A stretch of DNA of 64,000 nt from Dillenia suffruticosa (taxonomy: Eukaryota; Streptophyta; Magnoliopsida; Dilleniales; Dilleniaceae): positions 14,545,001-14,609,000 of the forward strand of contig JAVTVX010000031.1 of assembly GCA_033439265.1 (NCBI GenBank), given 5' to 3'. Both the position numbers and the translations under genes were made by a program. Every line of letters starts with the position of its first letter. Within the stretch, counting starts at the first letter, position 1. Below are positions 26,201 to 39,200 of the stretch, one piece after another. Under the pieces are notes generated by a model. That model did not search any database and was not told where the DNA came from. It saw only the letters and a list, made by a program, of their open reading frames with translations.

Positions 26201-28403
26201 TGAAGCATATATCCCAAAATAAATACATGAATTAATCTTTCACGTTGGACCATGTTGCTTAACCAAACATTCTTATTCATTGCAGGTGGGATCTGTTACA
26301 GGAATATGTTTCACCTGCTTTCTTGTGAGATGCTTTATGGTAAGGCTTTCCACTTGTACTTCTTAATAATGATGATATTGCATCCTTTAGAAGTATGCAA
26401 AAGAATCCCAACTTTCAAGTAAGCCGGTATTAATCTTTGAAAGTCATTATACTACATCCTTTATCGGAGACTTTTTGTGCAATATGGTTGTGACTATTTG
26501 CTTTTATAATAATCAGTTGATTAAATCTGTAAGCATAAACATTCATATGCGTCATTAGGTATCAGACTGATCCTCATCAAACCAGAAAATTACACTGCAG
26601 CAAGTACTGCGGCCTAAGCTGCAGGGGGCTCCCTGGTCAATCCCTGTTTTCTTTTTTTGTTTCTGATGTACAGTATAATTTTGGCCAACCAAGCTGTATG
26701 TTTACCCAATTTTCCATCTATGGGGAACTTTAATTCCCACAACCGTAAGACTACAATTTTTTTTCTTAATATTAAATAGCAATGACTGGATCAATCCTTC
26801 CATCCTATCAGTATACAAATTTGTTCATCACTTTCTCTTGATTTTTACCATCAATGTCCAATTAAGCTTCAGCCTCTGCTCTTGCAGATAATGGAAAATA
26901 ACATATCCCACAACAATAAGGATATCCGCATGAAGTTGCTGGTATTTTCTGTCCACCTATGTACAGTAAACCCTTTCTTCTCTGAAGAGAGCCATCTTTA
27001 ACACCATGATTGCGCTACATAGACTGGACTCCCAGTAATGTCTAGGTGGATCACCAGAACAACTGGGCAAGGAAATTTAAATGACTGACACTTGCATAAT
27101 TACATCACTGCTTGATAATTTCTGACAAGTATCCAAAATCATAAAAAGTGAAGTGAATCCTTCCATGTAGACATGGGACCAGTCCGGTTCGGGCCCGTTC
27201 TGGTCTGATTCCTGGACGGGCCCGGGAACCACAGGCTGGTTCAAAAAAATATGCTTGGAACGGGCCCTGCCCGACCAGGTGAACCAGGCCCGTTGAACCG
27301 GGCCGTGCCGGGTCAGTCCACTTCAATGGTTTTTCAGAGTAAAAAGTTTCAAAAAAGTAAAAAATCAGCTATTGGAACCGGGCTGATTCCGTGCTGGTCT
27401 GGTTCAAAAAACGAACCGGACCAGCCCGGATTCTGTAGTGGGTCAGTCCGGTTCAGGGTTACTGTTGCCCCGGTCCAGAACTGGCCCAATCCTATCTCTA
27501 CTTCCATGTAAACATTTATAAAGTATGTTTCCCCAACAATTGTATGCATTTTTTTTTAATGAGCTGGTGTGTTCAAGAACAATAAGAAGTGAAGCTTACT
27601 GTTTTCATGAGATACATTTGACTTTCGGGATGTCTTTACTCATATACATGGCCTGTATCTCACTTATTATGATGCAAGAGAACAGTATTTAGAAATGTTA
27701 GGCTTCAGTCTTAAAATACTTAAAATAATCAGCTTTAGAAATATTTATACAAAACTAAAAGCCAAGTGATGCATAGTTTTTTATTAATACCTTTGCCTCT
27801 TTTTTATCCTTCTTTTAATCCTGAGATTTGGAACGAGACTAGCCCCGGTGTTAGAAACCATGCCACTCAAGGTGAGACACTTGAACAACCATAATGAGAC
27901 TCAGGAGGGAGACATGCGGCCTTTCTGCCTATCACTAATTTTACCATAGAAGGTCGAAAAGTGGCTTATAAGCTGGACGGTGATCTGCATTAGTATCAAG
28001 TGTAGCAATATTCAATTTCAATTCTAGAAGTAACTTGTGTATAAACATCAGCATTCCATACTTTGTGAACTTTACGGATGTCTTCTTCAGTTTACATCTA
28101 ACAAAGTGAGCAGACATTTATAGCATCTCCATAACCATTTTTCCACCTGCAGGAAGTTTTATCAGCTTTTGATTCAGATGCATCACTTGACGTCATGTAT
28201 CACCCAATTCTAGATTTAATTTACTACACGGTATTCTTCTAAGCTTATACTTAAAAGACTGCCACCCATATTTCTGATTGTGTTGATAATTCATTTTACT
28301 TGATCATCAGCTGGTTGAGATACTACCCTCAGCTCTGGTCCTCTACATCTTGCGTAAATTGCCTCCCAAAAGAATATCAGCGCAGTATCACCCAATCCAA
28401 TAA
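22868..28403 (+). CDS. TOM1: TOM1-type tobamovirus multiplication protein (multi-pass membrane protein)
   Basis: Ten exons join in frame to 291 residues: 22868-23026, 23114-23257, 23970-24062, 24166-24237, 24662-24734, 24860-24905, 25021-25084, 26286-26339, 28153-28230 and 28311-28403. Recognised family blocks, in order, are MTRMPLN, the [21 protein letters not shown] membrane segment, [92 protein letters not shown], and the tail [14 protein letters not shown]. Length and the seven-helix pattern fit the Arabidopsis TOM1/TOM3 family, tonoplast proteins that anchor tobamovirus replication complexes (known from the family). Intron 3 starts with GC (CAG|GCAAGT), since only that junction gives [14 protein letters not shown]. 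The first ATG fits the family start. The gene looks intact. Its 5' end is duplicated and dead at 8678. Whether it is closest to TOM1, TOM3 or the THH1 paralogue is unresolved. Confidence 0.95.
27168..27500. mobile_element. hAT-type MITE in TOM1 intron 8
   Basis: A 333-bp element with imperfect terminal inverted repeats: TAGACATGGGACCAGTCCGG at the left and, reverse-complemented from the right, TAGAGATAGGATTGGGCCAG. It is flanked by a perfect 8-bp target duplication CTTCCATG (27160-27167 and 27501-27508), the length expected for hAT transposons. It is GC-rich and built of GGTTC/GGGCC motifs. It has no coding capacity and is non-autonomous. Confidence 0.93.
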
Positions 28404-30224
28404 CTGTAGTGGATAATTGTTCATGATATTATTATTCTTTCCTACTTAGAAGAGGTTTTTCCAGAAATCGGGAGTTAGTTGCAGCTTGAGTTGAGCAAAA
28501 GAAGCCGGGCCAAAGAAGTTTTTCATATGATTTTGCTTAGTATGGCTCTGGCATCAGCGAGAAAATCTTTTTCTTGTACATCATGGAATAATTTCGGTTC
28601 GCTGAGATTAGCTTGCATTTGCATTTGTGCGATGATTGGAGACTGGAGTAGGGAATGGTTCAGATGCATCTTCTTATTTGTAGGAGGAAATCCTCAACCA
28701 AATATTGTTTTGTAGGTTGTGATTTGTTTTTTGTCCTTTTAGGTCTCTTTCTCATTTTTTTTCTTTTTTTCCCCCAAAAATCATGTAATATGGTAAACAA
28801 CCCCCTCTTGTATGAAGTATACTCTGTTTTTTTATGAAAAGACTTTCTTTTTCTATTTTTTCTAACATAGCATTTGGTTCGCAGTAACAAGTTAGAAGAG
28901 GCCAAACAAGACGGAAGGGCGGGATAGAAATTTTAAAAATAGAAAAAAAAATTATCAAATTTTTTGTTTTGATCTCCCTTTTTTTTTTTAATCACTATGT
29001 CTCAATAGAAATTTGATTCATTTTTGTCTTGAAAACACAGACAAATTCAATTGTCTCCCACTCTTCAAATATATATATATATTTTTTATTTTGTATATGT
29101 CCTTTTGATCGCCGTATATTATTCCCCTGCTTGCATTTTGTTAAAATTTCAGTATGGCATTTACAAGTTTGTGAAATGGATCTGCATGTTTAAGTTTTGT
29201 TTCCCATTTTTCTAGGGAAGCAAAAGAAAGCTCTCGAATTGTAGTGCTAATTAGCCCAGAAAGACACAAATTTGAGAAAATCTTAGGTAACACGATCTCA
29301 TTAATTATTGGCTATTTAAAGGAAAATATCAAAGTACAATGTACTAGTACATTCTTGGACTAAACAATACCACTCAGTTTGGATAGGAGGCAAATCCTAG
29401 ATTACTTTTGCCCCTTGATTTTCACCTTTGATGTTTATTTTCTACATTTTCCCTCTTTTTTACCCATGCATCCTGGGCAAAGTTGAAGCAACCTTGTAGT
29501 GTAGGCATGGTAGATATTAACTCCATAGGTTTATCAAGTGAAGAAACCATGTCTACCCCATAAGAGGCCAAAATCAACCAAATCTAATGAGATAACAAAA
29601 CCGGAAGTTTCTCTGAGAAACTTCCAATATGCCAAGTTGAGGGGGATGATAATGCTTTTTCTTCTTTAAAGCATCAGCATTTCTGTCCATTGCATTCACC
29701 AAGTAATCGCAATAGCTGGATACAAGAGACTGCAAACTCAGTGCATAATAATGCATGAATTCCACAATCTCAACACAAATGCCACCCAAAATTAGGAAAG
29801 ATCAGCTATCTACAACTTTTCTTCCATTATTGAAAGGTTCCCAAGTTGATCCGGTCAGGGAAAATAAGAGAATGTTGTAACGAGGGCAAGGAACCAAGAA
29901 GAGGGCAAGACGGCATTTTCCCAAACTTGGGCATGTCCATATTTGCAAGGTTTCTTCAGTCTAACAAGCCTCAGAAGCACCCTGTGCCTAATTGAGAGTA
30001 TACATGTATAATAACTCAGCTGTAAGACTAAATAGGCATGGCAACAGCATCATTACAAGTTAAGCTGCTGCAACCTGTGACACAAGAATTTCAAAACACA
30101 AAAAAGGATCCACTATTCTCTGTCAGGTCCCTTCCACTCAGTTCTAAGGTTGATGAAATCAAGTAAAATCCAACCATCTGTCTCCAAAGCTCGGTCTGCC
30201 CAATAATTCATCAGTCTTGGTGAA
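28404..30224. other. Region between convergent genes, 3' flanks only
   Basis: It holds the presumed 3' untranslated regions of TOM1 (+) and the Derlin (-). No coding exon was recognised. A partly open frame at 28479-28715 follows the TOM1 stop but resembles nothing known. Confidence 0.6.
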
Positions 30225-33200
30225 CTAGTCTTGATGAACTTCATCAACAGGTGGGGGAGCAAATCTGATATTTGCAGGCCGAGCAATTACAACTGCCTCA
30301 TCTGCAAAAAGTGCTTTAATGAAAGCTGGTGTCCTTAGGGGTCGGCGACCAGTCATTTGCGGGTATACATCTTCAAGAAAATAGTAAGCATGACCAGCTA
30401 TCATTCCCTGAAGCGTAGAAAGAAATCCAAACGAAACATAAGCATAAAAGGAAGAAATGATCCACACATGAACAAAAAATCCAAGCACTAAACTAAGTTC
30501 TAGAAAGGAGCCATGCTCATCCAGACAATTGCAGAGAAGACCAAACAACACCTTGAGGAAATACACAAGTCAACTGTGTCCACAGTGTCAAACACTTCTT
30601 TTTCAACTATTACATTTAGTTCACTTCTAGGAAACCCATTGCAACGTCAACACAAGAATTTATATTTGTGGTCTTATATTAGAAGGTCCAAAACAAGAAT
30701 GTAATAAATATCGTAGCATGAACAGTTGTCCACCCAAACTGAAGGCAAGAGAGATATAAGGCATAACTAAAACTATGAACTGATAATTTTGTTTATTACT
30801 TGATTTGACATATCAGTTAGTATTAATTCAACTGCAAAATATGTTTTAGTTCCTGTGCATGTTTGTGCTATATTTTGTTCGTGATTTCTGACTTTGCTGC
30901 TATCTCTATATTGTGTCCATGCCTCATGTTTGGGTCCATGACTCACAAGATACTCAAAACCAGTCTACAGGATGCTTTTATTCTTTGGTGACAAAATTTG
31001 ACTTAATTGGAACCCAATCCGGAGGGAGAGCTAACAACCAAAACCACCAGACAACGAAAGCACAGGAAGGCTACACCACATAAAACATCTGAGCAGCAAG
31101 CAAAGAAATAGGCTCCAAATCATCCTAACAAACCCAGCCCTAGGCCAAAACCACAAAAAGGAGATGTTCAAGAACAGAACTTTAGACACACCCTTGCAAT
31201 TTTTGCCCTCAGAATTTTCTCATAGTATTTAGAAAATGTTTGTGTTGAGATTCATGCATGCGAAACCTTGCAAGAGCTGTATCCAAGGTTTCATTCTCGA
31301 AGTGCACCTTTCGAGATTTGATGGCACAAGCTTGGTAGAAGGGAGTCACAAAAATCACACAACCTCCATAAACAACTGAATAACAAATAGTTAAAAAGGA
31401 TATTTCTATACTGATGCACTGTCATAGATGCAATATGAGATAGAGATCATAACAAATCAGGTATGGCAAGCGTAATGCAATGCAGATCATCTATCATGGA
31501 TTGATGGGTTTTCCGCTTTGCGCAGCCGTTGCAACTAGTTGCAGCAATAACGGATTTATTGCAGCTGTCACGGATCTGTCACTGAAGGGAGGAGGATATG
31601 TTAGACTCGATCTCAAACCTCCCCTTCTCGACCTCAGATCTGTCCTCTCGACCTCAGATCTGTCCAACCACGGAAATACTTCTTACCTAGCTAACTTCAG
31701 ATCTACCTTTTTTGGCTCGGATCTACCTTTCTAGCTCAGATCTACCTTCGGCCCAGACCTACCCCCATCTCCCTTCCCCGCTCACTCTCTCTCGCTTGCT
31801 TCTCGCTCAAATCTACCTCTCTCCTCCTCTCCCTCGCGCCCTTTATCTTTCCCGCTACCAGATCTGTTCTATCTGAGACCATCCCCTTTCAATCTTTCCC
31901 TACCCATCTAACTTCAGCCCTACCTTCCCCGGACGGACAGACCTACCTTCGACTCATCTTCCTCACTCGCCCGTTCTCATCTCTCTCCCTCACTCTCTCG
32001 CTCAAATCTACTTCTCTTGTCTGCTCAAATCTACTACCTATTTCCTTTCTTCACCGCTAACCGAAACCACACCCCCAGATCTATCCTCCAACCTATTTTC
32101 CCTCTGCCTTCTTTGTTCACAACATCCCTCTGTCGAAAATACTCTTTACCCTAACAATGTGTCTCTCCCCCGTCTATTCCTCCACCGAAGCCAGATAAGA
32201 CCCATTACCTTCCACTGCCACCTACATCTCCTCCTCTCTGCATTCATTAGTAGTAATATTAACTTAATTACTATTAGTATTGGCCGACATTCATCATCAT
32301 CGGTATTGTTATTCCTAGTGCCTACATTAATATTATTACTATTAATATTATTAACATAACTATTACTAATATTACTGATCATTACTAATATTATTACAAT
32401 TAGTGTTATTTACTATTACATTACTATTATAGATATATTTATATTTCATTTTAATTTATTTATTTATATTTCCTTAATTCGTTTTAAATATCTTTCTTTT
32501 TAAGAACTCCGCCATAGCCGGTCCCAAGCCCGAGTAAAAGAGTAGGTTTGCGGTAGATCGACAGCCAGCGTAAAATCTTTGTCAAATGAAAAATGAGAGA
32601 CAAACAAAATAATTTACAAACTTTTGGGGTGTTTCCCCCCTAGCGACGCATTACATCGAATCCCGGGTGTAGCAACAATTAACAAGGGATCCTAGGATGC
32701 AATTAAATAAGTTAGTCCATGACGATAGAATTCGTCTAGCCACTTGAAATATAGGATATTTGATCGGCAAGTTAGGAGAGATAAGAAAAACAATGAATAG
32801 ACAAAAGATTCATATCATGTGTTTTCAAGAAACTAAATGGGTGGGGGAGAAGACTGAGGTAGTAGAACCTTATGGTCATAAATTTTTGTATACATGAAGA
32901 GATAGAACTAAGAATAAGGTAGGAATAATTGTACATAAAGATCTACTAGAGGGTGTGATAGAGATAAGAAGAAAGGAAAATAGAATTATACTTGTCAATT
33001 TAGTAGATGGAGAAAACGTAGTTAATATAGTCAGTGTATATGTACCCCCAAGTAGGTATAGATGCAATTAGTAAAAGATAATTTTAGGAGGATTTAGATG
33101 AATTAACACAGATACAATAGTAAAAGACAATTTTGGGAGGATTTAGATGAATTTACACAAACCATACCTAGTAAAGAGAAGTTATTTATTGGAGGAGATT

Positions 33201-36200
33201 TAAATGGACATATAAGAGAGAGGAATGAAGGATTCGAAGCCGTACATGAAAACTTTAGATTTAGTTGTAGGAATGAGGCGGGAGATACCATTTTAGAGTT
33301 TGACACAACATTTAATTTGGTACTTGTAAACACCATATTTAAGAGAAGAAAATGCACACTTAGTTACATTTAGAAGTGGATCTAATGCTAACCAAATAGA
33401 TTTCTTTCTCACTAGGAGAGGTGATAAAATGATCCGTAAGGATTGTAAGGTTATACCGGGAGAGAGTGTAGCAACTCAACATAAACTTCTGGTCTTAAAT
33501 ACATGTGTACCTAAAAGGCAAAAGAAGTGTCATCCATTTGTGGAGCCAAGGATTAGGTGGTGGAATTTAAAAGGAGAAAAGGTGAACACCTTTAGAGATA
33601 AATTAATTCAAGTAGCAAATTGATCCACTAATGGTGATTTGGAAACAATATGAAAAGAGATGTCTACTGATATTAAAAATATAGATAGAGAGATTCTTGG
33701 TGTATCTAAGGGTCAAGCCCTCATAGGCAAAGAATCATGACGGTGGAATGAAGAAATAAAAACTGCTAGTCGAACCAAACGAGTGTTATAGGAATCTTAA
33801 AGGTAATAGTAATAGCGATACATATGAAAAATACAAAGGTGCAAAAAAAAGAGATAAAAAAAGATTATCCAAAAAGTAAAGAGTAAAGTGTATAATGAAA
33901 TATATAAGAGACTAGAGACTAAAGATGGAGAAAGAGAGATCTACAGAATTACCAAACTAAAGGAGAAAAAGGGAAGAGATCTAAATGGTGTTAGATATAT
34001 TAAGAGCGAAACAAATAGTATACTTGTAAAGAATGAGGACATAAGAAAACGTTGGAGAGATTATTTCAATCATCTCTATAATGTTAAAAACACAACTAAT
34101 ATAGAAAATATTAATATACCTGTAGAAGAGATTAATAGAGACTTTAAACGTAAGATTCATCCCAATGAAGTTAAGGAGGTTTAAAAAAGAATGAAAAGTA
34201 ATAAAACCATAGGATCAGATGGTATTCCCATAGAAGTATGGAAATATTTGGGTAAATTTAGTATATTAATACTAACGGATATTTTCAAAAAAATTTGACA
34301 AACTAAGAGAATACGCCAAATATGGAGAGAGAGAGTATAATTGTACCACTATATAAGAATAAATGAGACATACAAGATTGCTCAAACTATCGAGAAATTA
34401 AACTTATAAGCCATATGATGAAATTATGAGAAAGAGCGATAGAACATAGATTGAGATCGGAGATAAATATATCTCAAAATCAATTTGGATTTATGCCGAT
34501 TTATGCTGAGAAGATCCACCACGGAGGCAATTCTCTTGTTAAGACATTTGATGAAAACAGATAAAGCACATAAGAGAGACTTACATATGGTATTCATTGA
34601 TCTAGAAAAAGCATATGAGAGAGTAAAATTGTACCACTATATAAGAATAAATGAGACATACAAGATTGCTCAAGCTATCGAGAAATTAAACTTATAAGCC
34701 ATACAATGAAATTATGAGAGAGAGTGATAGAATATTGAATGAGATTGGAGATAAATGTGTCTCAAAATCAATTTGAATTTATGCCGAGAAGATCCATCAC
34801 GGAGGCAATTCACTTGTTAAGACATTTGATGGAGACAGATAAAGCACATAAGAGAGACATATATATGATATTCATTGATCTAGAAAAAGCATATGATAGG
34901 GTTCCTAAAGATATAGTGGTGTGCGCTAATGAAAAAAAGGATCTCCTTGAAATACATTAATCTCATTAAAGATATATATGATGGAGTTATAACCAATGTA
35001 AGAACTTGTAGAGGTATGAGCGATAGTATCCCCATTAACATTAAGCTCCATTAAGGTTCAACATTAAGTCTCATCCTTTTTGCAATAGTGATAGACGAAA
35101 TCACAAAAAGCATTCAAAATGAAATACCATAGTGTATGTTTTTTTACAGATGATATAGTGTTGGTTAATGAAACTAGAGAAGGTATTGGTGCTAAATTAG
35201 AGTTATGGGACACATCGGAATCCAGAGGGTTTAGATTAAGTAAATCGAAAACTGAGTATATGAGATATAAGTTTAGCAACAATAATCAGAACGATGAAAA
35301 AACGATTAGGTTAGATGGACAAAATGTACCAAAAAGTGAACGATTTAAATATCTTGGTTCTATCGTTCAAAATAATGACAATATAGATGAAAATGTGAAT
35401 TATAGGATTCAAGCGGTTTAGATGAAATGGAAAAAAGCATCCGGAGTTCTTTGTGAACGCATGATGCCACTACATTCAAAGGAAAAGTTTTATAGAACTG
35501 CAATAAGATATGCACTATTATATAATACTAAGTGTTGGGCAATTAAAAAACAAGAGGAACAAAAAATGACGGTAGCAAAAATGAGACTGATTAAGTGGAT
35601 GTGTGATGAAACTAGAGAAGATAGAATTAGAAATGAAAAAATTCGTAAAAAATTAAGAATTAGTTTAATTATGGATAAAATGCAAAAGTGTCGACTAAGA
35701 TGGTTTGGGTATGTGCAAAGAAGACCCGAAAACGCACCAATTAGAAGAGTAAAAAACTTGAATATAAGAGATCTAGTAAAACGTAGAAGTAAACCGCTGA
35801 AAACTTGGATACAAATTATCCGTATAGACATAATAGTTAAAAATTTAGACAAGAGGATGACGTTTGATAGGAATGAGTGGCATAGAAGAATCCACACAAA
35901 TTAAGTTATCATATTTATTTATTTTTTACCTATTTATTTTATTTTATTTTATTTTTTTAAATCCCCATGCTTATCTCTCAAATAGCTAACCCCAAATTAT
36001 TGGGATTAAGATTCAGGTTGTTGTCGTTATTGCTGTTGTTGCCCCGATAATAAATTGTGTCAATTGCAATTGGAGCCATTATGCCATATTTTAATTCCTC
36101 ATATAATGTCAAGTTGCACCTTGCACTTTAGGAATTGTTGTAACAGTACCGACTTCGCGATTCCCCTACTGAGACAATTTCTCAAGAGGCATCTTCATCA

Positions 36201-39200
36201 CTCATTATAAAACTTCTTACTTGTGAAAAAATGCAAAATTAATAGTACCACAAACTTCGCTGAGTTAAAGCTACAGTTCATAGTGGATGAGAAGATAGGT
36301 GGAAAGGGAAAGATCAAAACATTAGACAGTTAGCGCAGGAGGCGTACCAATAGATCCACCCAAGCACTTGCTCCAACAAGGATAGAGAAACCCAAGAGAA
36401 CCTGCAAACAGATAAGGTAAATGTCATTCCACCATCTTCAGTGCTTATATTTTCAAAGATGCAAGGGCTGGACCCCCTTCGTACTTCATAAACAACATTT
36501 AATGGCATATCACAAGTAGCCAACTAAGAAACTGTGTGAATATATAGAAAGTCTTCATTTCAATTGTCTTACCAAAGCTAACAGTCTATCAAGCAATATG
36601 AAGCACAGAAACACGGACACATGAAATTTTCGAAAGGACTTGGACATGGCTAGGACTCTTCACAAAATAATATTACAATAATTTGTATGGGTATATAATT
36701 TAGATAGCATCAACGAATTTCGACTATAAGTGTTACAAAATTAATATACATACATGCAATTTTCAAATATCACAATTTACTATTGAACAAGAGACTCTTG
36801 TAAGTATATTGTTCTATTTTTAATAATAATAACTATATAAATTGTCTTTAGAGTGTTTGAAAAGTATTCTATAAGTGTTCAAGAAGTGTGCATTATATAA
36901 GAGAATAAACCGAACATGTCACTTGGAGTATCTTACATGTGTTAGATGAGCGTTAGCATCCAACACATGTCGAACGCAAGAATGGCTATCATTTTTAACT
37001 GATATACTTAACATTTTGATTCCAGATCTCTTATCTTGCATTTTTAACTGCTGTTTTATTCAACTGTTTTACGCATTTATTTGTCTTTCCGATCCTCTAT
37101 ATGTTGAACCTTTCTTAGTGGAGTGAATATTGAAACAGATTTTACCTCACATATTCAGCTTTGAGCATATATTAATATGTAGACTACTTTAAAAGATTAC
37201 ATTCTACCAAAATGGTTACTTATGTATTCATCTTGCCATATTAAACATGTTTGGAAAACCTTGGCTATATATGGAGTCAAACACAAAATTTTAGAAGCTT
37301 TTTAACAAGGCTCACAGCACTTTACATTTTGGAATCACTAACATTGGCAGGCTGTCAAAACTAGATCTCAAGGCTAATTCCAGGGCTATCAGATGCTTCC
37401 TTCTAATTGAAATTAATAAAAGAAACATGAAAGTTAAACATGCAGTACCCACATCAGACGAGCAGGTATTTAGTCGGCTCAGCCTAGCTCAACTCAAGCA
37501 CGCTCAAACATCATTTAAATCAGGAAAAGACGTTCTGTAAGTTAATCATGAAGAGATGTTCTCTCCATAGAAAACTCACCACGTTTTAGAGGTTAAGGGC
37601 AAAAATATCTAAGCCATACAGAGAACCAGTAATAACATTTCAAGAATGGCTATATCAAAACGGATGTCAGCGACCATGAGAATCCAACTAGACCCAGCAG
37701 AGATTCTCATAAAATTGTAAAAATGACCTAGCACACTATATGAAACGAAGCATTGGCATATTAAAAATGAAGAAGATGAGTGTGGCTACAATTAAAATGC
37801 TTTGATGGATGGAGTGAGAAGGGAAATAACCAGAAGTACATTGAAGCAAACATAGAGGTAGCCCCAACTAGGAGGTAAGATGAAAGCAAACAGATTTAGG
37901 TGGCTCGATCATGATAAAAGAAGACTTTTAATACTCTGAAAAGGAACCAATAGCATATAAATTTAAGGTGTTCCAACGACTAAAAAAGGCTAAGAAGATA
38001 TGTGGACTTTAAACTTAATAATTGAAACCGATTCATATAACCAACCCCTATCAAGTTCATTGCTTAACGCTTAGTCGAGTTGGAAGATCTAAATTTCCAA
38101 TTTGTTATGCTTCTAGGAACCCTAATATCTTATTCACAATCACAACAAAAGCACGTACATGCACCACCCAAGTTGTTTCCATCTTTTACAAAATGTCTTT
38201 CTGGAAAAATTGCTGACTGTTACGACTGATCTGGGAGACTATACAGACCAATTGCATTAGGCTAACAGATAAACAAGCTTCAATTTTTAGAACCACCATA
38301 AAACAGTGCATAGTTGTCTTTATGAAAAGCAATCTTCTATTCCATATTGCTACCCACATTCCTATGGAAGGCATGACTAACCATTTATCATATATTACAT
38401 TGATTTTTTTTTTAAGTAATGCTCAATTCTTGCATAAAGTACTGTTTCTCAAGAATTACTTTGTTCCTAAACAATCTAGAATATTTAGGTAGCATTTTTC
38501 TAGGTAAAAGGCAGTTTAAAGGTCATTTTAGTAACCTTTTACCCCCTTCTCCATATTTGGAATACAAAATTCAACTTGAGTATAATATGGTAGAGGTAAT
38601 AGCATTCCTAAAGTGTGTAAAGCATACCCATTTTTTTAAGAAGTTAAAAGCATTACCATCTGCCAAAATAAAATTATAAACTAAATCAATTCTTTTAGTT
38701 TTAGAGAGAAAAACTAAATTTGATTTTTTTTATATAGAGAGACAATTAACAAAAAATAAAGCGTTTAGAAAAAGATAATCTAAATAAATTGATTCCTATA
38801 GAGACAAAAATTAACATGTTTAGTTTTAGAGAAAGAAAAATTCAATTTAGCTTTTCTTGAGAGAGAAAACTTAAAATCTATGAGTTTAAAGAGACAACAA
38901 TTAAAATAATTTAACTTTTTAGAAAAAGAAAATTAATATGTTTAGTTTTATAAAGAGAAAAAATTAATTTCATTTTTTTAGCAAGAGAAAACTCAAAATC
39001 AATATATTTGAATACAGAAAAATTAAATAGATTGATTTTCTTCAAAAGAGAAAACTATGTGTTTAGTTTTAAGGAGAGAGAAACTAAATTTGGTTTTATA
39101 GAGAGAAAAAGTTAAAAGTAATGTGCTTAGAGATAGAAAATCTAAAACAAATTATTTCTCAAGTGCAAAATAACAAGCATAGCGTTAAAAAGTCTAGAGT

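Larger units (their letters stand above)
31480..36041 (+). mobile_element. RTE-type LINE, degenerate, in Derlin intron 5
   Basis: The C/T-rich 5' region (about 31560-32500) is followed by a CGGTCCCAAGCCCG leader, an APE endonuclease region (CFQETKW near 32820, FIGGDLNGH near 33190, QIDFFLTRR near 33400), and a reverse transcriptase (GSDGIPIEVWKYLG near 34220, FIDLEKAYDRVP near 34875, FFTDDIVLVNETREG near 35145). The C-terminal RTE block includes KSKTEYM and MRLIKWMCDETREDRIRNE. The 3' end is TTGGGATTAAGATTCAGG plus a TTGTTG-type tail, as in plant RTE elements. The coding region has many stops and frameshifts, so it is inactive. The catalytic motif reads FTDD rather than FADD. It lies antisense to the Derlin gene. 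The 5' limit is approximate and I found no clear target duplication. Confidence 0.9.

Noticed and set aside
32146-32382. Small open frames on both strands
   Set aside because: They fall in the C/T-rich and ATT-rich 5' part of the LINE and do not resemble LINE proteins.
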